From Echinometra lucunter (taxonomy: Eukaryota; Echinodermata; Echinoidea; Camarodonta; Echinometridae), in assembly GCA_029962745.1 (NCBI GenBank), contig CM057153.1, positions 41,198,373 through 41,262,372 of the forward strand: a stretch of 64,000 nt of DNA. Reading direction: 5' to 3'. Position numbers and translations under genes: made by a program. Of this stretch, positions 47,271 through 58,800 are shown in pieces; positions within the stretch are counted from its first letter, which is position 1; each line of letters starts with the position of its first letter. The notes under the pieces are model-generated. The model saw nothing but the letters and a program-made list of their open reading frames with translations, was not told the DNA's origin and ran no database searches.

Positions 47271-47743
47271 AAGAAGAAATTAAGAGATGAAAAATCCATT
47301 CAGATGAGATTATTTGATGAAAATTCGAGAGAGAGAGGGAGGGAGGGGCAGAGGACGGGAGATAATGGAGTTATTGGAGTAATTGAGAGTTTGTGAAGGA
47401 GATAACTGTAATAAATATATGTTTTGGGTTGATCAGATTTTCAAAGTTAATTATCCTTTAAAGGTAGCTACAAGACCATGGGCCTCTCCGTGATTTTTTT
47501 TTTTAGAGGAGGGGGGGGGGGGGGGTATAAATGTATAACATCATAATATCATTCGGGATATCAGTAACACTTGATAAATTCTTTATTCTTTAGTGTAAGT
47601 CTTTCCACATACACTGTGTTATCATCTCATGTGATTACCCCCCCCCCGGATTATTATTGGTTGTAAAGAAAAATATTTGGCATTTTCGGTGGCATTTCCT
47701 TGAAAGTCTGTTAATGCATTGAAAGAAATAGGTAGCTGGCCTA

Positions 47744-48533
47744 TAGACCAATTTCACAACGCAAGAGGGCAGCAGACTGTTCGACACAGTTCGACATACT
47801 GCGGTGGGCGCTCCAACTTTTATAGTACACAAGTCAATAGCGCGTTATGTACATTCGTTCGATTTTTTTGTCTATTTCGACCAGTATATGCATATTTATT
47901 TTCATATTTGCAATGAGAAATTATCAGGGAAGTTCAGGTCGCAGCTGTGCGGTGCTCAAATGCCACAAGAATTAGAGAAAGTTTAAAAATTGGAAGCTAA
48001 CTGAGTGCGAAATTCACTCGCTTTTGACTCATGATGCCTGTTTGTGTGAGAAGCCATACTCCCTACATAGGTTTCCGTAAGCAATGTGAAGGAATTCGTC
48101 GCCAGTGGGTAAAAACATCAACAGAAAGGACTTTGAAGTCAAGAAACATTATCATTATGTACTTTGGCGTAAAATTTAATGAGTGAAAACATGACTTTGT
48201 AAAAAGGGGAAGATTTAGGGCTCCCGTTTACTACGGCTTCTATGCTGCAATCGAACTTTTACTGACAATACTAAGTTGAAAATCCATCGAAAGTACAAAA
48301 ATACATCGAACCTTCATCCGTCAGATATGACCATTGTCTTACCTCATCTACCCATGTATCCATGCTTTATTTTATTGATCCAGAATAAAGTAAATGGAAC
48401 AATATCGGGGCATATCTCATATCTTACATTCATTTTGTACACAGAACCAATCGCGATCAGCGCGCTTGCCCACCGCAGCAATGGCGTCGCCGATAGAGGG
48501 CCAAATACATAAACCGGCGGTGAAATTGGTCTA
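47744..48533. mobile_element. Non-autonomous element, TAGACCAATTTCAC ends
   Basis: TAGACCAATTTCAC at 47744 and GTGAAATTGGTCTA ending 48533 are exact inverted partners. TA on each outer side suggests a TA target. The 790-bp interior has no transposase; GCGGTGGGC recurs near both ends. Confidence 0.85.
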
Positions 48534-48922
48534 TCTATATCAATAATTTGATAATGCAAGCGCGGATTCGTTTCAAACAGATTGTAGATCTGGTATTTTT
48601 TCCACTTTTAAATCGATTGGTTAAATTTCTACAGATTGGAACCTAATGTTCATAATGAAATTAAATCATTTACGTTCATCATAAAAGGATGAATTATATC
48701 AATGATTAAAAAGGATTTAGAGGTTTCGTAATGCGCATGTGCAATGATTCTATGGCAGTAGTATTTGCTCTTCATCATTGTTTCATCGCTGCAATTAAGA
48801 ATTCTTAACGAGAAAATTGTTTTAAACAAATTTTTACCCGATACATCGTCATTGAAGGTAGGTTTTCACGAATGTTCGCGTAAAAGATTAGTCTTTTGCC
48901 AATGACCACAAGTGCTAAAAAT

Positions 48923-50372
48923 CAGGGGCGTAACAGGTACCTGTTATCAGGGGGGGGGGGGGGCAGAGCCCAAAATTTTCCCGGTATCTAGTCTATGTCT
49001 AGAATCTGTGGCGTAGCTAGGACTGCAGTTTAGGAGGACGGTAGTGCTCCACCGGCGTAAATCCAGTTTGAGGAGTGGAGGATGAAAAACTTTGTTAATG
49101 TTTTTTTTTTCCCTCTCACACGCATTTTGATATCTATTTTGCGAGCGAGCGAAGCGAGTGAGCCAAAAATAACCCCTTTTTTCAATAGCATTTTCACATA
49201 GAAATTCTAAAATATAATGGTCATTATTCAGAATTTTTACTAACTGATTAATTGAAATAAATTTTCTTCCTTAAAAAGTGTGTCTGCATAGGGGGAAATT
49301 TGTACACACCATCCCCCCTCTCCCCCAAATGGGGTTGATAGATTCCCCACCCCCGGAATTTACGCCAGTGTAGTGCTCCCTAGAGGGGAGGGTGCAGGGA
49401 GGGGGGAGTTTTCCCCCTCCCGCGCGAAGCGCGGAAGCTCTGACGTTATCGGTAATTAAGTCTATCTACTGCGGCGTAACTAGGATTTCATTTTAGGAGG
49501 ATGGAGCTCCCTAGGGGGGAGGGTGCAGGGAGGGGAGAGTTTCCCCCCGACGTTTTTCGCTGTCAGTTCTGCCTGTTATGGGGGGCGTACGCATAGCCAA
49601 AAATTTCCCAGTAATTAAGTTTAGAATCAGTGATGTAGCTAGGATTTCGTTTTAGGAGGACGATAGTGCAAAGCGCGTTCCCTATAGGGGGAGGGTGCAG
49701 GGATGGTGATTTCCCCTCCCGCTGAAGCTCTGAAGTATCTTTGAATTGTTCGTTGACTGTTCCCGGTCTCCTACATTCTCTGCCTGTTATCGGGGGGAGG
49801 GGGGGGGGGGGGGCCGAAAATTTCCCGGTATCTAAGTCTAGAAATCGAATATGCGAAGGTGAGCCCGCACCGCGAGTTGTTTGTTGCGAAGCCCTTAACG
49901 GGTGGGGCCCAGGGTTCTGGCTGAGGGCCCATGACAGGGGTCTACAGGGAAAGCCACCGCGGGGGTCCAGGGAGTGGAGCACCCGGAAGCTCTGGGGTTT
50001 TGGTACTAAATTTTCCCTCATTTCTTTTGTTTCCCTTTGCTTTTTTCTTTTTCCCCCTTTCCCTCTTTTCCCTCTCTCTCTTCTTCTTTCTCCCATTCCT
50101 CCTTTTTTCTTTCCCGTTCTCCTTCTTCCTTTCCCTTTCTCGTTCTTTCTTTCCCTTTCTCGTTCTTTCTTTTCCTTTCTTCTTCTTTCTTTTCCTTTCT
50201 TCTTCTTTCTTTTCCTTTCTTCTTCTTTCTTTCCCTTTCTCCCTTCCTTTTTCTTCCTTTCCCTCCCTTTCATTTTTTCCCGGTGGTATGGTGGATTTTC
50301 CCGCTGAAATCCTTCAGGGGGGGGGGGGGGGGCACTCTGCCCCCCCCTGCCCCCCCAACTGTTACGCCACTG
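48923..50372. mobile_element. Non-autonomous hAT-type element, 1.45 kb
   Basis: Ends CAGGGGCGTAAC and GTTACGCCACTG, flanked by the 8-bp duplication CTAAAAAT (48915-48922 and 50373-50380). Poly-G lies just inside each end. The interior has repeated GGCGTAGCTAGGACT/GTAGCTAGGATTTCGTTTTA and GAGGGTGCAGGGA words, one GCGAGCGAGCGAAGCGAGTG motif at 49140, and a C/T-rich CTTTCTTCTTCTTTC tract (50030-50280). The long open frames across that tract are compositional artefacts. Confidence 0.9.
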
Positions 50373-50580
50373 CTAAAAATCAATTTTTCAACATCCAATT
50401 ACCCGACCTTTCGCAAATAAAGGGGGCTGTTTTCACGAAAGGTCGGGTTACGCGATTACATGGCCCGACGCGATCACCCGATGGTTCGAAGTAAGCCCAT
50501 ATCCATATTTTTTAATTAGGCCTCCAGCCGTCTACGCGTTTAATCATTGAACTTGCAGCCACCATACACCATATACTAAG

Positions 50581-51025
50581 TAGGCAGCGATCCCGGGGGG
50601 GGGGGGGGGGGGGGATGTACCCCTCGATTTTTTTCTGGGGGGATCGCCCCCCTCAATTCATAAAGCTTAACATTTTCAATTTTCCTATTTTGAGTGAGGT
50701 GACCAAATATAGTCTAGGCCTACCATTTATGTATAGGCCTAGAGTGTATTTTGATGGCCAAATAAGTCTTCTTTCATCATACCAAGAAGCGATTATTTTC
50801 GGCTCGCCCGCTTCGATCGCTCGCAAAATGAATAAAAAGAAAAAAAGGTAAGTCGGGTGTATGTGTGCAGGCGGGCGAGCCGGGGTGTGTATATACTTGA
50901 GTGTGAGTAACAAATTATGGCAAAATAAAAAGTTCAATCATCCCCCTCCCCTTTCCAGTCCTTGAAATAGATTTTCGTTGGTGCCCTTAATCGGTGCCCC
51001 CCTCATTACATGAAATCGCCGCCTA
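50581..51025. mobile_element. Poly-G bearing MITE, TAGGCAGCGAT ends
   Basis: TAGGCAGCGAT plus a G run at the left and ATCGCCGCCTA at the right. It contains GGCTCGCCCGCTTCGATCGC near 50800, a variant of the AGCGAGCGAAGCGAGC motif. Confidence 0.5.
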
Positions 51026-51072
51026 GTAAATATCTCTATGTGTGTACGATAATTTTCTCCAAAAAACGATAA

Positions 51073-51222
51073 TGACTGGAAGGGGTGTAATATACATGTA
51101 CATACTTTGGTCTGCTATGGGGAGGTATATTTCCCTCGTGATCACATTTTTCCTCAGGAAAGTAAATATACCTCCCTTCGGCAGTCCAAAGAATGTTATA
51201 TATCACACACCCTACCAGTCAA
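51073..51222. mobile_element. Palindromic MITE, TGACTGG...CCAGTCA ends
   Basis: GACTGGAAGGGGTGTAATAT and ATATATCACACACCCTACCA with CAGTC form inverted arms. GGTATATTTCCCTCG/AAATATACCTCCC pair inside. Confidence 0.75.
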
Positions 51223-51224
51223 TA

Positions 51225-52616
51225 TCTGTATAATTTCTATGGCAATCATCTCCCCCCCCCCCCCTCCCCAGAAATGAGGACATGTCTAAACCAGTGCATA
51301 TAGCCATTTCTGCATGCATTGCATATGCTTTGCAACAAGATTCATGATTTCTTATCCTTATGATTTCAAAACCTTTAGGGTACTCTCGTTTTAATTTATT
51401 GTTTTTGCTAAATTGCTTTGAAACAGTTTCACACTGTCAAATGACCAGAAATCAAGTTCATCTTTAATCAGAAGTGAAGTTTTCTTTAATCTCTTTTCTA
51501 CTGCTCTCTTCACTCTTTTCATCTCTTTGAAGCATGTGACTCTTTTGCACTGATACAGTGTATTAGAACTTCAGTGTGGTTTTGAAAATTCAATTTACAG
51601 GCATGCTATTTCCCTTTGATCTCTACTCGCTCATGTTGCTCTAATCTTTTTACACAAAGGCCATAGGAACTCAATTGAGGTGATATGTATGATAAAAGTA
51701 CATGTACAGTTTATTATAATCTTATAAATAAATACACCACAAATTTGCTGACAAGTGAAAATAAAAGGTTCTAAGATTAAAAATTTTGAGGCCTGTCATG
51801 GATGTGTCCCCCCCTCCCCCCCCCCTCCACCCCGATTATGCCCATGTGTATGAGGACAAAACTTTTGTAATCATTTGTTGTGTAAAAAAAATAGACTGCT
51901 CTGTTTTCTTTCTAAGGTAAAAAGATGTGGGGACAAAAAAATTGTACACCTATCCCGTTTGCCTGTATCAAAGATATCATTAGGCACACCATTTTGATGG
52001 TACAGTGTACAATGTATAATGACTATCAATACTGTTGATAAAAACAAAGTTGCAGGATATTTGCACAACAGGTAAGAAAGAGTTTTTGTTACAGAAAAGC
52101 TTAGAAATATCCTGTGCAGGTTTGGTGCAGGTAGTTAAAAAGATGTGACAGCTCTGGAACCACCATTAATCTTTGTCATGAAAGTTCTGTAAAACATGTT
52201 GCAAAACCCGAAGGAAACACAGGGAGATATACACACATGAACATGTAACATTAATTGGTCTGTACCCAGTAATGTCGGATGAGAGTTTCATGTAAACAAT
52301 GATCCCATTGCATTGTTTACAATCATTTAACCCAATATGCGGTAAATCAATAGTTGATGTAAAATTGCACTGAGTCTTCACATTGAGGCTACATCAATAT
52401 TAAGATCTATGTGATGAAGTACCAGTACCTACTTGTACCAACAAAGTAAATTGTATACTTGTAGCAAGAGAAGTTCAACCTTTCCTTATCAAGCACAATC
52501 TAGGTTTCCACTGTATCCTAACTCCTAAGATCAGATGTGCACCACCTGTACTGATACTTAGTACAAAGAATGATGATCTCCCTGCTCAATAATGTCTGTG
52601 CTGCTAGAATGGTACA
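51225..52616. other. POLR3K 3' flank
   Basis: No gene seen. Short C-rich runs at 51252 and 51807 are the only notable features. Confidence 0.4.
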
Positions 52617-52622
52617 TTTATT
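52617..52622 (-). terminator. POLR3K polyadenylation signal
   Basis: AATAAA on the minus strand, about 52 bases after the POLR3K stop codon, implying a very short 3' UTR. Confidence 0.75.
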
Positions 52623-52673
52623 TTCAACTGAGCCCTCTAATTTCCAAATGAAATGATATTTTTTCCTGGTCCA

Positions 52674-52801
52674 TCATTCATTCCATCTATGCCCACATTG
52701 TTGGTTACAGCACTTGTAGAATGTGGTCATGGGTTCATCAGCTGAACGAGTCTGCATTTGCATGAAGTATGCCCTTGGGTGCTCACACTTGGGGCATTTT
52801 T
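52674..52801 (-). CDS. POLR3K: POLR3K exon 3 (TFIIS-like zinc ribbon)
   Basis: Acceptor GCTAACAG|AAAAATG, phase 1. It encodes [31 protein letters not shown] and CGHRWNE, then TGA. Confidence 0.97.
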
Positions 52802-55800
52802 CTGTTAGCATAAGGAAAAAACAAAGAAGTAATGACAGGTAAGTTACCTGATAAAAAGATGGAAGTGACTACATCTCCTTATGTATATACCTACACCTAT
52901 ATTCAGTAAACTTCATGGCTCAAACTGTTCTTGAATCATTGTGATAAGCAGAACAAAAAAACCTATAATTACATGTAAATTAACATCGTTGACTTTTGAC
53001 GCTTGACCTGACTACTCTGGTCTGATCACTTCGTCTCCTCACTGATTGGTAGTTGAAAGTGAGTGATAACAAAAATTTAAATTTTTAATTTCATGCATAT
53101 TACCTTTGACCTTTGACCTACGTATCCCCAAATACAATAATCTTCCTATTAATGATGATGCATACTAGCACTAGTTTGAAGTTCATAAATATCTTTAACA
53201 GTTATATTGCATTGACAAGTATTTTTTTCTTCTTACCTGCTGTGGAATCAACATTCTCCCAAGCAGCTGCACCACCTAATACATCATCTACCTCTTTCAG
53301 ATGGGGATATTTCCGATTGGAGATCTTGCATGTCAGAGGGAGACAAACAGATTGAAAGAACAAATCTTTGTTAAATCCATGTAACAAAATGTGAGCATCA
53401 TTACATGCCTGTCCGGGCATTCCAATACAGTCATGACTATTTTGATCTCACTTTCCCTGGCCCGAGAATGCCCGAAGCAGGCCGAAGGATGTTTGTTTTA
53501 GTGGGACAGCTCAACAGCTTGTTTCGCTGTGCTCCAGACATTCTAGAAATGGAGGCCTAATCGTGATATAAGTCTCCTCCTATTCAGTGTGTATATGCAC
53601 ACACACATGTGTGAAAAAGTATGAGGTGGAGAGGAGTCGCTGTGTACAATGATGCAATAAACCGCGGCGTGAATGCACTTTCATATCCATGCGCATATTT
53701 TCAGTTCTAATGAAATTTCAAAAAGTGACAAGCAATATGTATGCAATCTGTCATACGAATTTGAATTAAATCGGACAAAGGGAGCCTCGATTACAGCTCT
53801 GTCAATGTCCAACGCCATGGTCCTCTCAATCTCTGCTAGCGCTAGCGCTGTGTGCTTTCGGTATACTCTACATGTAAACTGAAGAATCCAAAATTTATGC
53901 CAAAATTTCTAGTATGGTATCCTCCAGACATGTACAATTTAGGTTGCTAGCTTCAGTTTAGTAAATTATCATAACCCATGACTGAATTCCGACACTTTAG
54001 ACTCGATCTTTGTTGAAAACTTAAATGATAATAAACACTTACTGATACTAGGGGATTTCAATAGTCACAGCCCCATTTGGGGCAGTGCAACCACTGATTC
54101 AACGGTTGCTTGATAGACCAATATAGACATAATAAAAATATTGTTCTACTTAATGACGGATCAGGTACTAGGATGGACCACCACACCGGGAAAAATGTCC
54201 TGTCTCGATCTAACTTTTGCAACCCCTTTCTTGGCAAATAGATGTTGTTGGACAGTTAAACAAAATAACCTTGGAAGTGACCATTCCCCAATAGAAATTA
54301 AATTGTGTCTTTAACATAGGATTATTTGAAAGGAAAATGTTAAAAGAACCATTTATGTGCTTCCAAAATGTAGACTGGAAGAAATTCCAACATTTATGGT
54401 GCCAATTGTCTTTTCAACCAAAGGGAGGCGACGTATTTGTTGGTGCTTATTACAGATCCACCGACTCGTACAACCCAGATACACTTCTTGGTCTTGAAGA
54501 CAGCCTGCTTAAATTACAGAACAGCATCAATTCACCTTTTATTGTGTTGGGAGGGGATTTTAATATCCCTGGTATGCGTTGGTTCCCAGATGATATTACT
54601 TTACCTGCAAATGGGCTTCAAACCAAGATCATCAACATTGCTGACGATCACCATCTTGACCAGAGGGTTGATTTCCCCACCAGGAAAGATCCTGTTAATG
54701 GAACTGAAAATTTTTTAGACTTGCTTTTCACAACTCATCCAAACTCAGTCCAAAACGTCCGACCATGGTCTGGGATTAGTGACCACTCGGCTGTTATGGC
54801 AGAGATAAACATCAAAGCTTCTCGTCTAAAGAAAGCGTCACGGAAAATCCTCAGATGGAAGGATGTGGATGAGACCGAGTTCATTGAAAATGTTGCTAAA
54901 CTTCATACTGATTTTATGCATTCTTCACCACTTTTAAGATCCACCGAAACAAATTGGACTCACTTCAAAGACGGTTTGTTTGAAATAATTGACAGACTTG
55001 TACCACAGAAAACCATCAAGGGGCAGTCAAGACCACCTTGGCTATCAACAGAGCTCATACGCCGATGCAGACAGAAAGAAAGGTGTTATGTTAAAGCAAA
55101 GAAAAGCGGTTTACCATCTGACTGGGAGAAGTTCAAGACTCTGCAAAAGGCGGTGAAAAATGAAGTTCGTCAAGCCAAACGCTCTCATCTGCAAGACATG
55201 ACGTCAACTGAAGACCCAAAGAAATTCTGGCAATTTATTAACTCTAACCGCAAGGACACTACGGGGGTACAAGTTTTGAACTACAAAGACAAAAAAATCG
55301 CTTCTGACCAAGAAAAGGCTGAGACTTTAGCAGACCAGTTCAGCAGTGTCTTTACGAAGGACGACGGGGAAGACACCAAGCCTAACCTTCCACCAGGTTC
55401 ATATCCTGATATGCCTAACATCACTGTATCAGTGGATGGTGTCGCTAAGTTACTCAGGGACCTTAACATCAGTAAAGCCGTTGGTCCCGACCAAATCCCG
55501 AATAAGGCACTCAAACTCGCTGCTGACGTCATTGCTCCTATGTTAACAATCATTTTCCAACAATCAATTGACACTGGGGTTCTGCCGTCAGACTGGAAAA
55601 ATGCTAATGTGACGCCAATCTTCAAGAAAGGTTCTCGTTCTGACCCAGTTAACTACAGACCCGTATCATTGACTTCAGTGAGCTGTAAGCTGCTGGAACA
55701 CATCATAGATAGCCAACTTATGCAACATCTTGAAAAACATCAAATCTTGAACACTAATCAGCACGCTTTCCGTTCAGGATTATCTTGTGAATCCCAACTT

Positions 55801-58800
55801 GTCATGACGATGGAAGATCTCGCATCCAATTTTGACAACAAGATAATAACAGATATTGCAGTGCTCGATTTTTCAAAGGCATTTGATGTTGTACCGCACC
55901 GGAAGTTAATCCAGAAGCTTGATTACTACGGGGTGAGAGGCAGCGTACAGAACTGGATCAAGGCCTTCCTATTTGACAGACTACAAAGGGTTGTCGTTAA
56001 TGGTAAATCATCTACTTGGCGCAGAGTGGAGAGCGGGGTCCCTCAGGGGACAGTACTGGGTCCACACCCTCTTTCTCCTGTTTATTAATGATATCAACAA
56101 AGCCGTTGGGGGGACAACACGTCTTTTTGCTGACGATTGCCTCGTGTACCGGAAAATCCACTCCCCGGAGGATGAGCAGTTACTTCAAAAAGATCTTGAC
56201 ACACTGGCCGACTGGGCGGCAACATGGGGAATGAAATTTAATCCCACTAAATGCACCACTATGCGTATCTCCAGAAAAAGGAACCCGGGGAGAACCAACT
56301 ATACCATGTTAGGGGTCGATCTTGAAGAAAAAGACAAGATTACCTACTTAGGCATCATTATCCAGAATAACCTTAGTTGGAACAGCCAGACTGATCACGC
56401 TGTGGCGAAGGCAACTCGTATTCTCAATTTCATCAAAAGGAATTTCTATCCAGCCTCCATGAAGGTGAAGGAAAAGCTATATTCCACCTTAATTAGACCA
56501 CACCTTGAATATGGGAGCGTGGCCTGGAATCCATACACCAAGAGAAATACCAGCTCGCTGGAAAGAGTTCAACGGCGTGCTGCACGTTTTGTCAATAATG
56601 ACTACTCTAGGAAAAGCAGCGTGACTGACATGATGACCAAACTTGATTGGACCACATTAGAAGACAGAAGGGAAATAAACCAGCTCACATATTTGTACAA
56701 GATTCTCAACAATGTCGTCTTCATTAAACCGGAGGCCTGTAAACCCAAAATGACCAGACCAAGACGGGGGAACAACTCGCAGCTTATTGAAATTACTGCT
56801 AATACCAACAATTACATTAACTCATTTCTGCCAAGGACTGTCAGGAAGTGGAACAGACTACCGCAAAATGTCATTAGCGCCCCAAACCACAAATTATTCA
56901 AAGATTTAATTTCAAATTAAGCCACTCTCCAAGGCCTCTTCGTCATACTTCCAAGCGGAGTTTTCAAGAGGATAACCACCAAGTACCAAGTAAGTAAGTA
57001 AGTTATGCGATAAGGAATTTTATGATATGATCCTAAACAAAAAAACAGATGATTTCCTTAACGACTTTGTAAATGCTATCAAGCTTAACAAAGAAACACC
57101 AATCTCCTAACCCATGGTGGAATAAAGAATGCAAAAAAGTATTAAAGAAACATTGCAAAATACAAAGCCATTAAATACATGACCAAAGATTACCTATTCA
57201 AATACCTCAAAGCTCAAAAAGAAAGCTCTAGCACAGAGAACGATAAGAAAAGCTAAAAGAGACCACTGGGAAAGTTATTTTTCTAAACTTAATAGATTTA
57301 CTTCCACTTCAGAAGTATGGAAGAAAATAAAAAGATATAACATGATGCCACCAAAGGAACGTATACCAACGATAAGAGATAACAATGTAGAATATATCAC
57401 CGACCTAGAAAAAGCCAACAAGACAGCAGAAGATTATGCTTACATAATGTCGACACCCATTCTCAAATGTACCAAAATATAACCAACAGTGTAACGAGAA
57501 TAATTCATAATAAATCAGAATATTTTTCCTCGAATCTAAACGACAACTTAATCATTCAGAATTAGACGTAGGTCGTAGCAATAGAATGCCAAAACAATCA
57601 CTTGACCCCGGACATGATAAGATTAACTAACTCATTTACAAAAAAAATCCCAAAATGGCAAGGCTGATTATGCTTATACTAATAAATCAAATACGGAACT
57701 CGGGAGAAGTCCTTATAAACTGCAAACACTCAATCATCATCCCAATCAAGAAATCCAATAAAGACCAAGAAAGAGTGTCCTCATACAGACCAATTGCACT
57801 CACGGTCTGCTTTATCAAAATCATGGAGCGTATGATAAACTCAAGATTACAATGATTACAATGAGACTCGGGCCAATATATTCTCTCACATGTATATGAT
57901 ACCATTTTCTCACGATCAACGTCATACTGCCATCTATGGCGCAGTCTGAAGAAGCCCCAAGTTGGAGGCGAAAGTACTCACTAAAAGGAACAATTTTTTT
58001 CTTGATTGTGAAAAAAAAGAACATTTTCTTATGAAATCACCAATCAGATGAATCTTATTCAGGATCTAAGGAATCATTTTGGATAGCCCACTTTCCATTT
58101 AGTGAGAGAATGGGAAAATACAGAGAGAAAATTGGCCCGCCAGCGAAACCATCTTACATGTACATTCAACCTACGACGCAACCAGTGGTGGATAGTGAGG
58201 ATTTTGACCACATTGCAGATTTTTTTGAAAGATCGCGTGAACGGGAATTCACCAACACAAAAGAGAGACAAATCAAGAAGTTGGATAAGTTATTGAGTCG
58301 GAAAAAAAGAAGGAATCCTGACTCAATTGATTTATCAGGCTCCCATTTAAAAAAATGGGTCATCAATAAATCAAGTCATAATCTTATAAAATCAGAAATC
58401 TCGGTACTCGCCAAGGGATTAAACTGCGCATTTACTCCGGAAAATATTCCCTATGAAGACTTAATTGTTGCGACTGAGCAGGCAACTAAGCAATTAATTC
58501 AAAAATATAATATTAGTCCCAATTTGATTTGATTTGATTTGCAAAGGCAGAAGAACTACGACATATCATATATCAGAGCAAACCCCCCAAACCTAACCTA
58601 ACTTCACATGAAAAATCGGTGCTGAAGGATCCATCTAGCAACCATGATGTTCTCATCCTTCCTGCGGATAAGGGGAAAGCAGCAGTGATGGACAAAACTG
58701 ACTACAACAACAAGGTTAGTGAAATGCTGAATGATCATAAGATGTATAAGTACATGTAGCAGATCACCTTGCAAAACAAGCACTCCAAGAGGAAATAAAA

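Noticed and set aside
49563..50494. Long open frames on both strands (up to 236 codons) at about 49.6-50.5 kb
   Set aside because: They lie inside a hAT-type element and depend on a CTTTCTTCTTCTTTC tract. The products are simple Lys/Glu/Arg or Phe/Ser/Leu runs without domains.
53202..53420. A 72-codon frame beginning MPGQAC as a separate gene
   Set aside because: Only the part after 53324 upstream of the donor at 53237 is coding, as POLR3K exon 2. The first half is intron sequence that happens to stay open.
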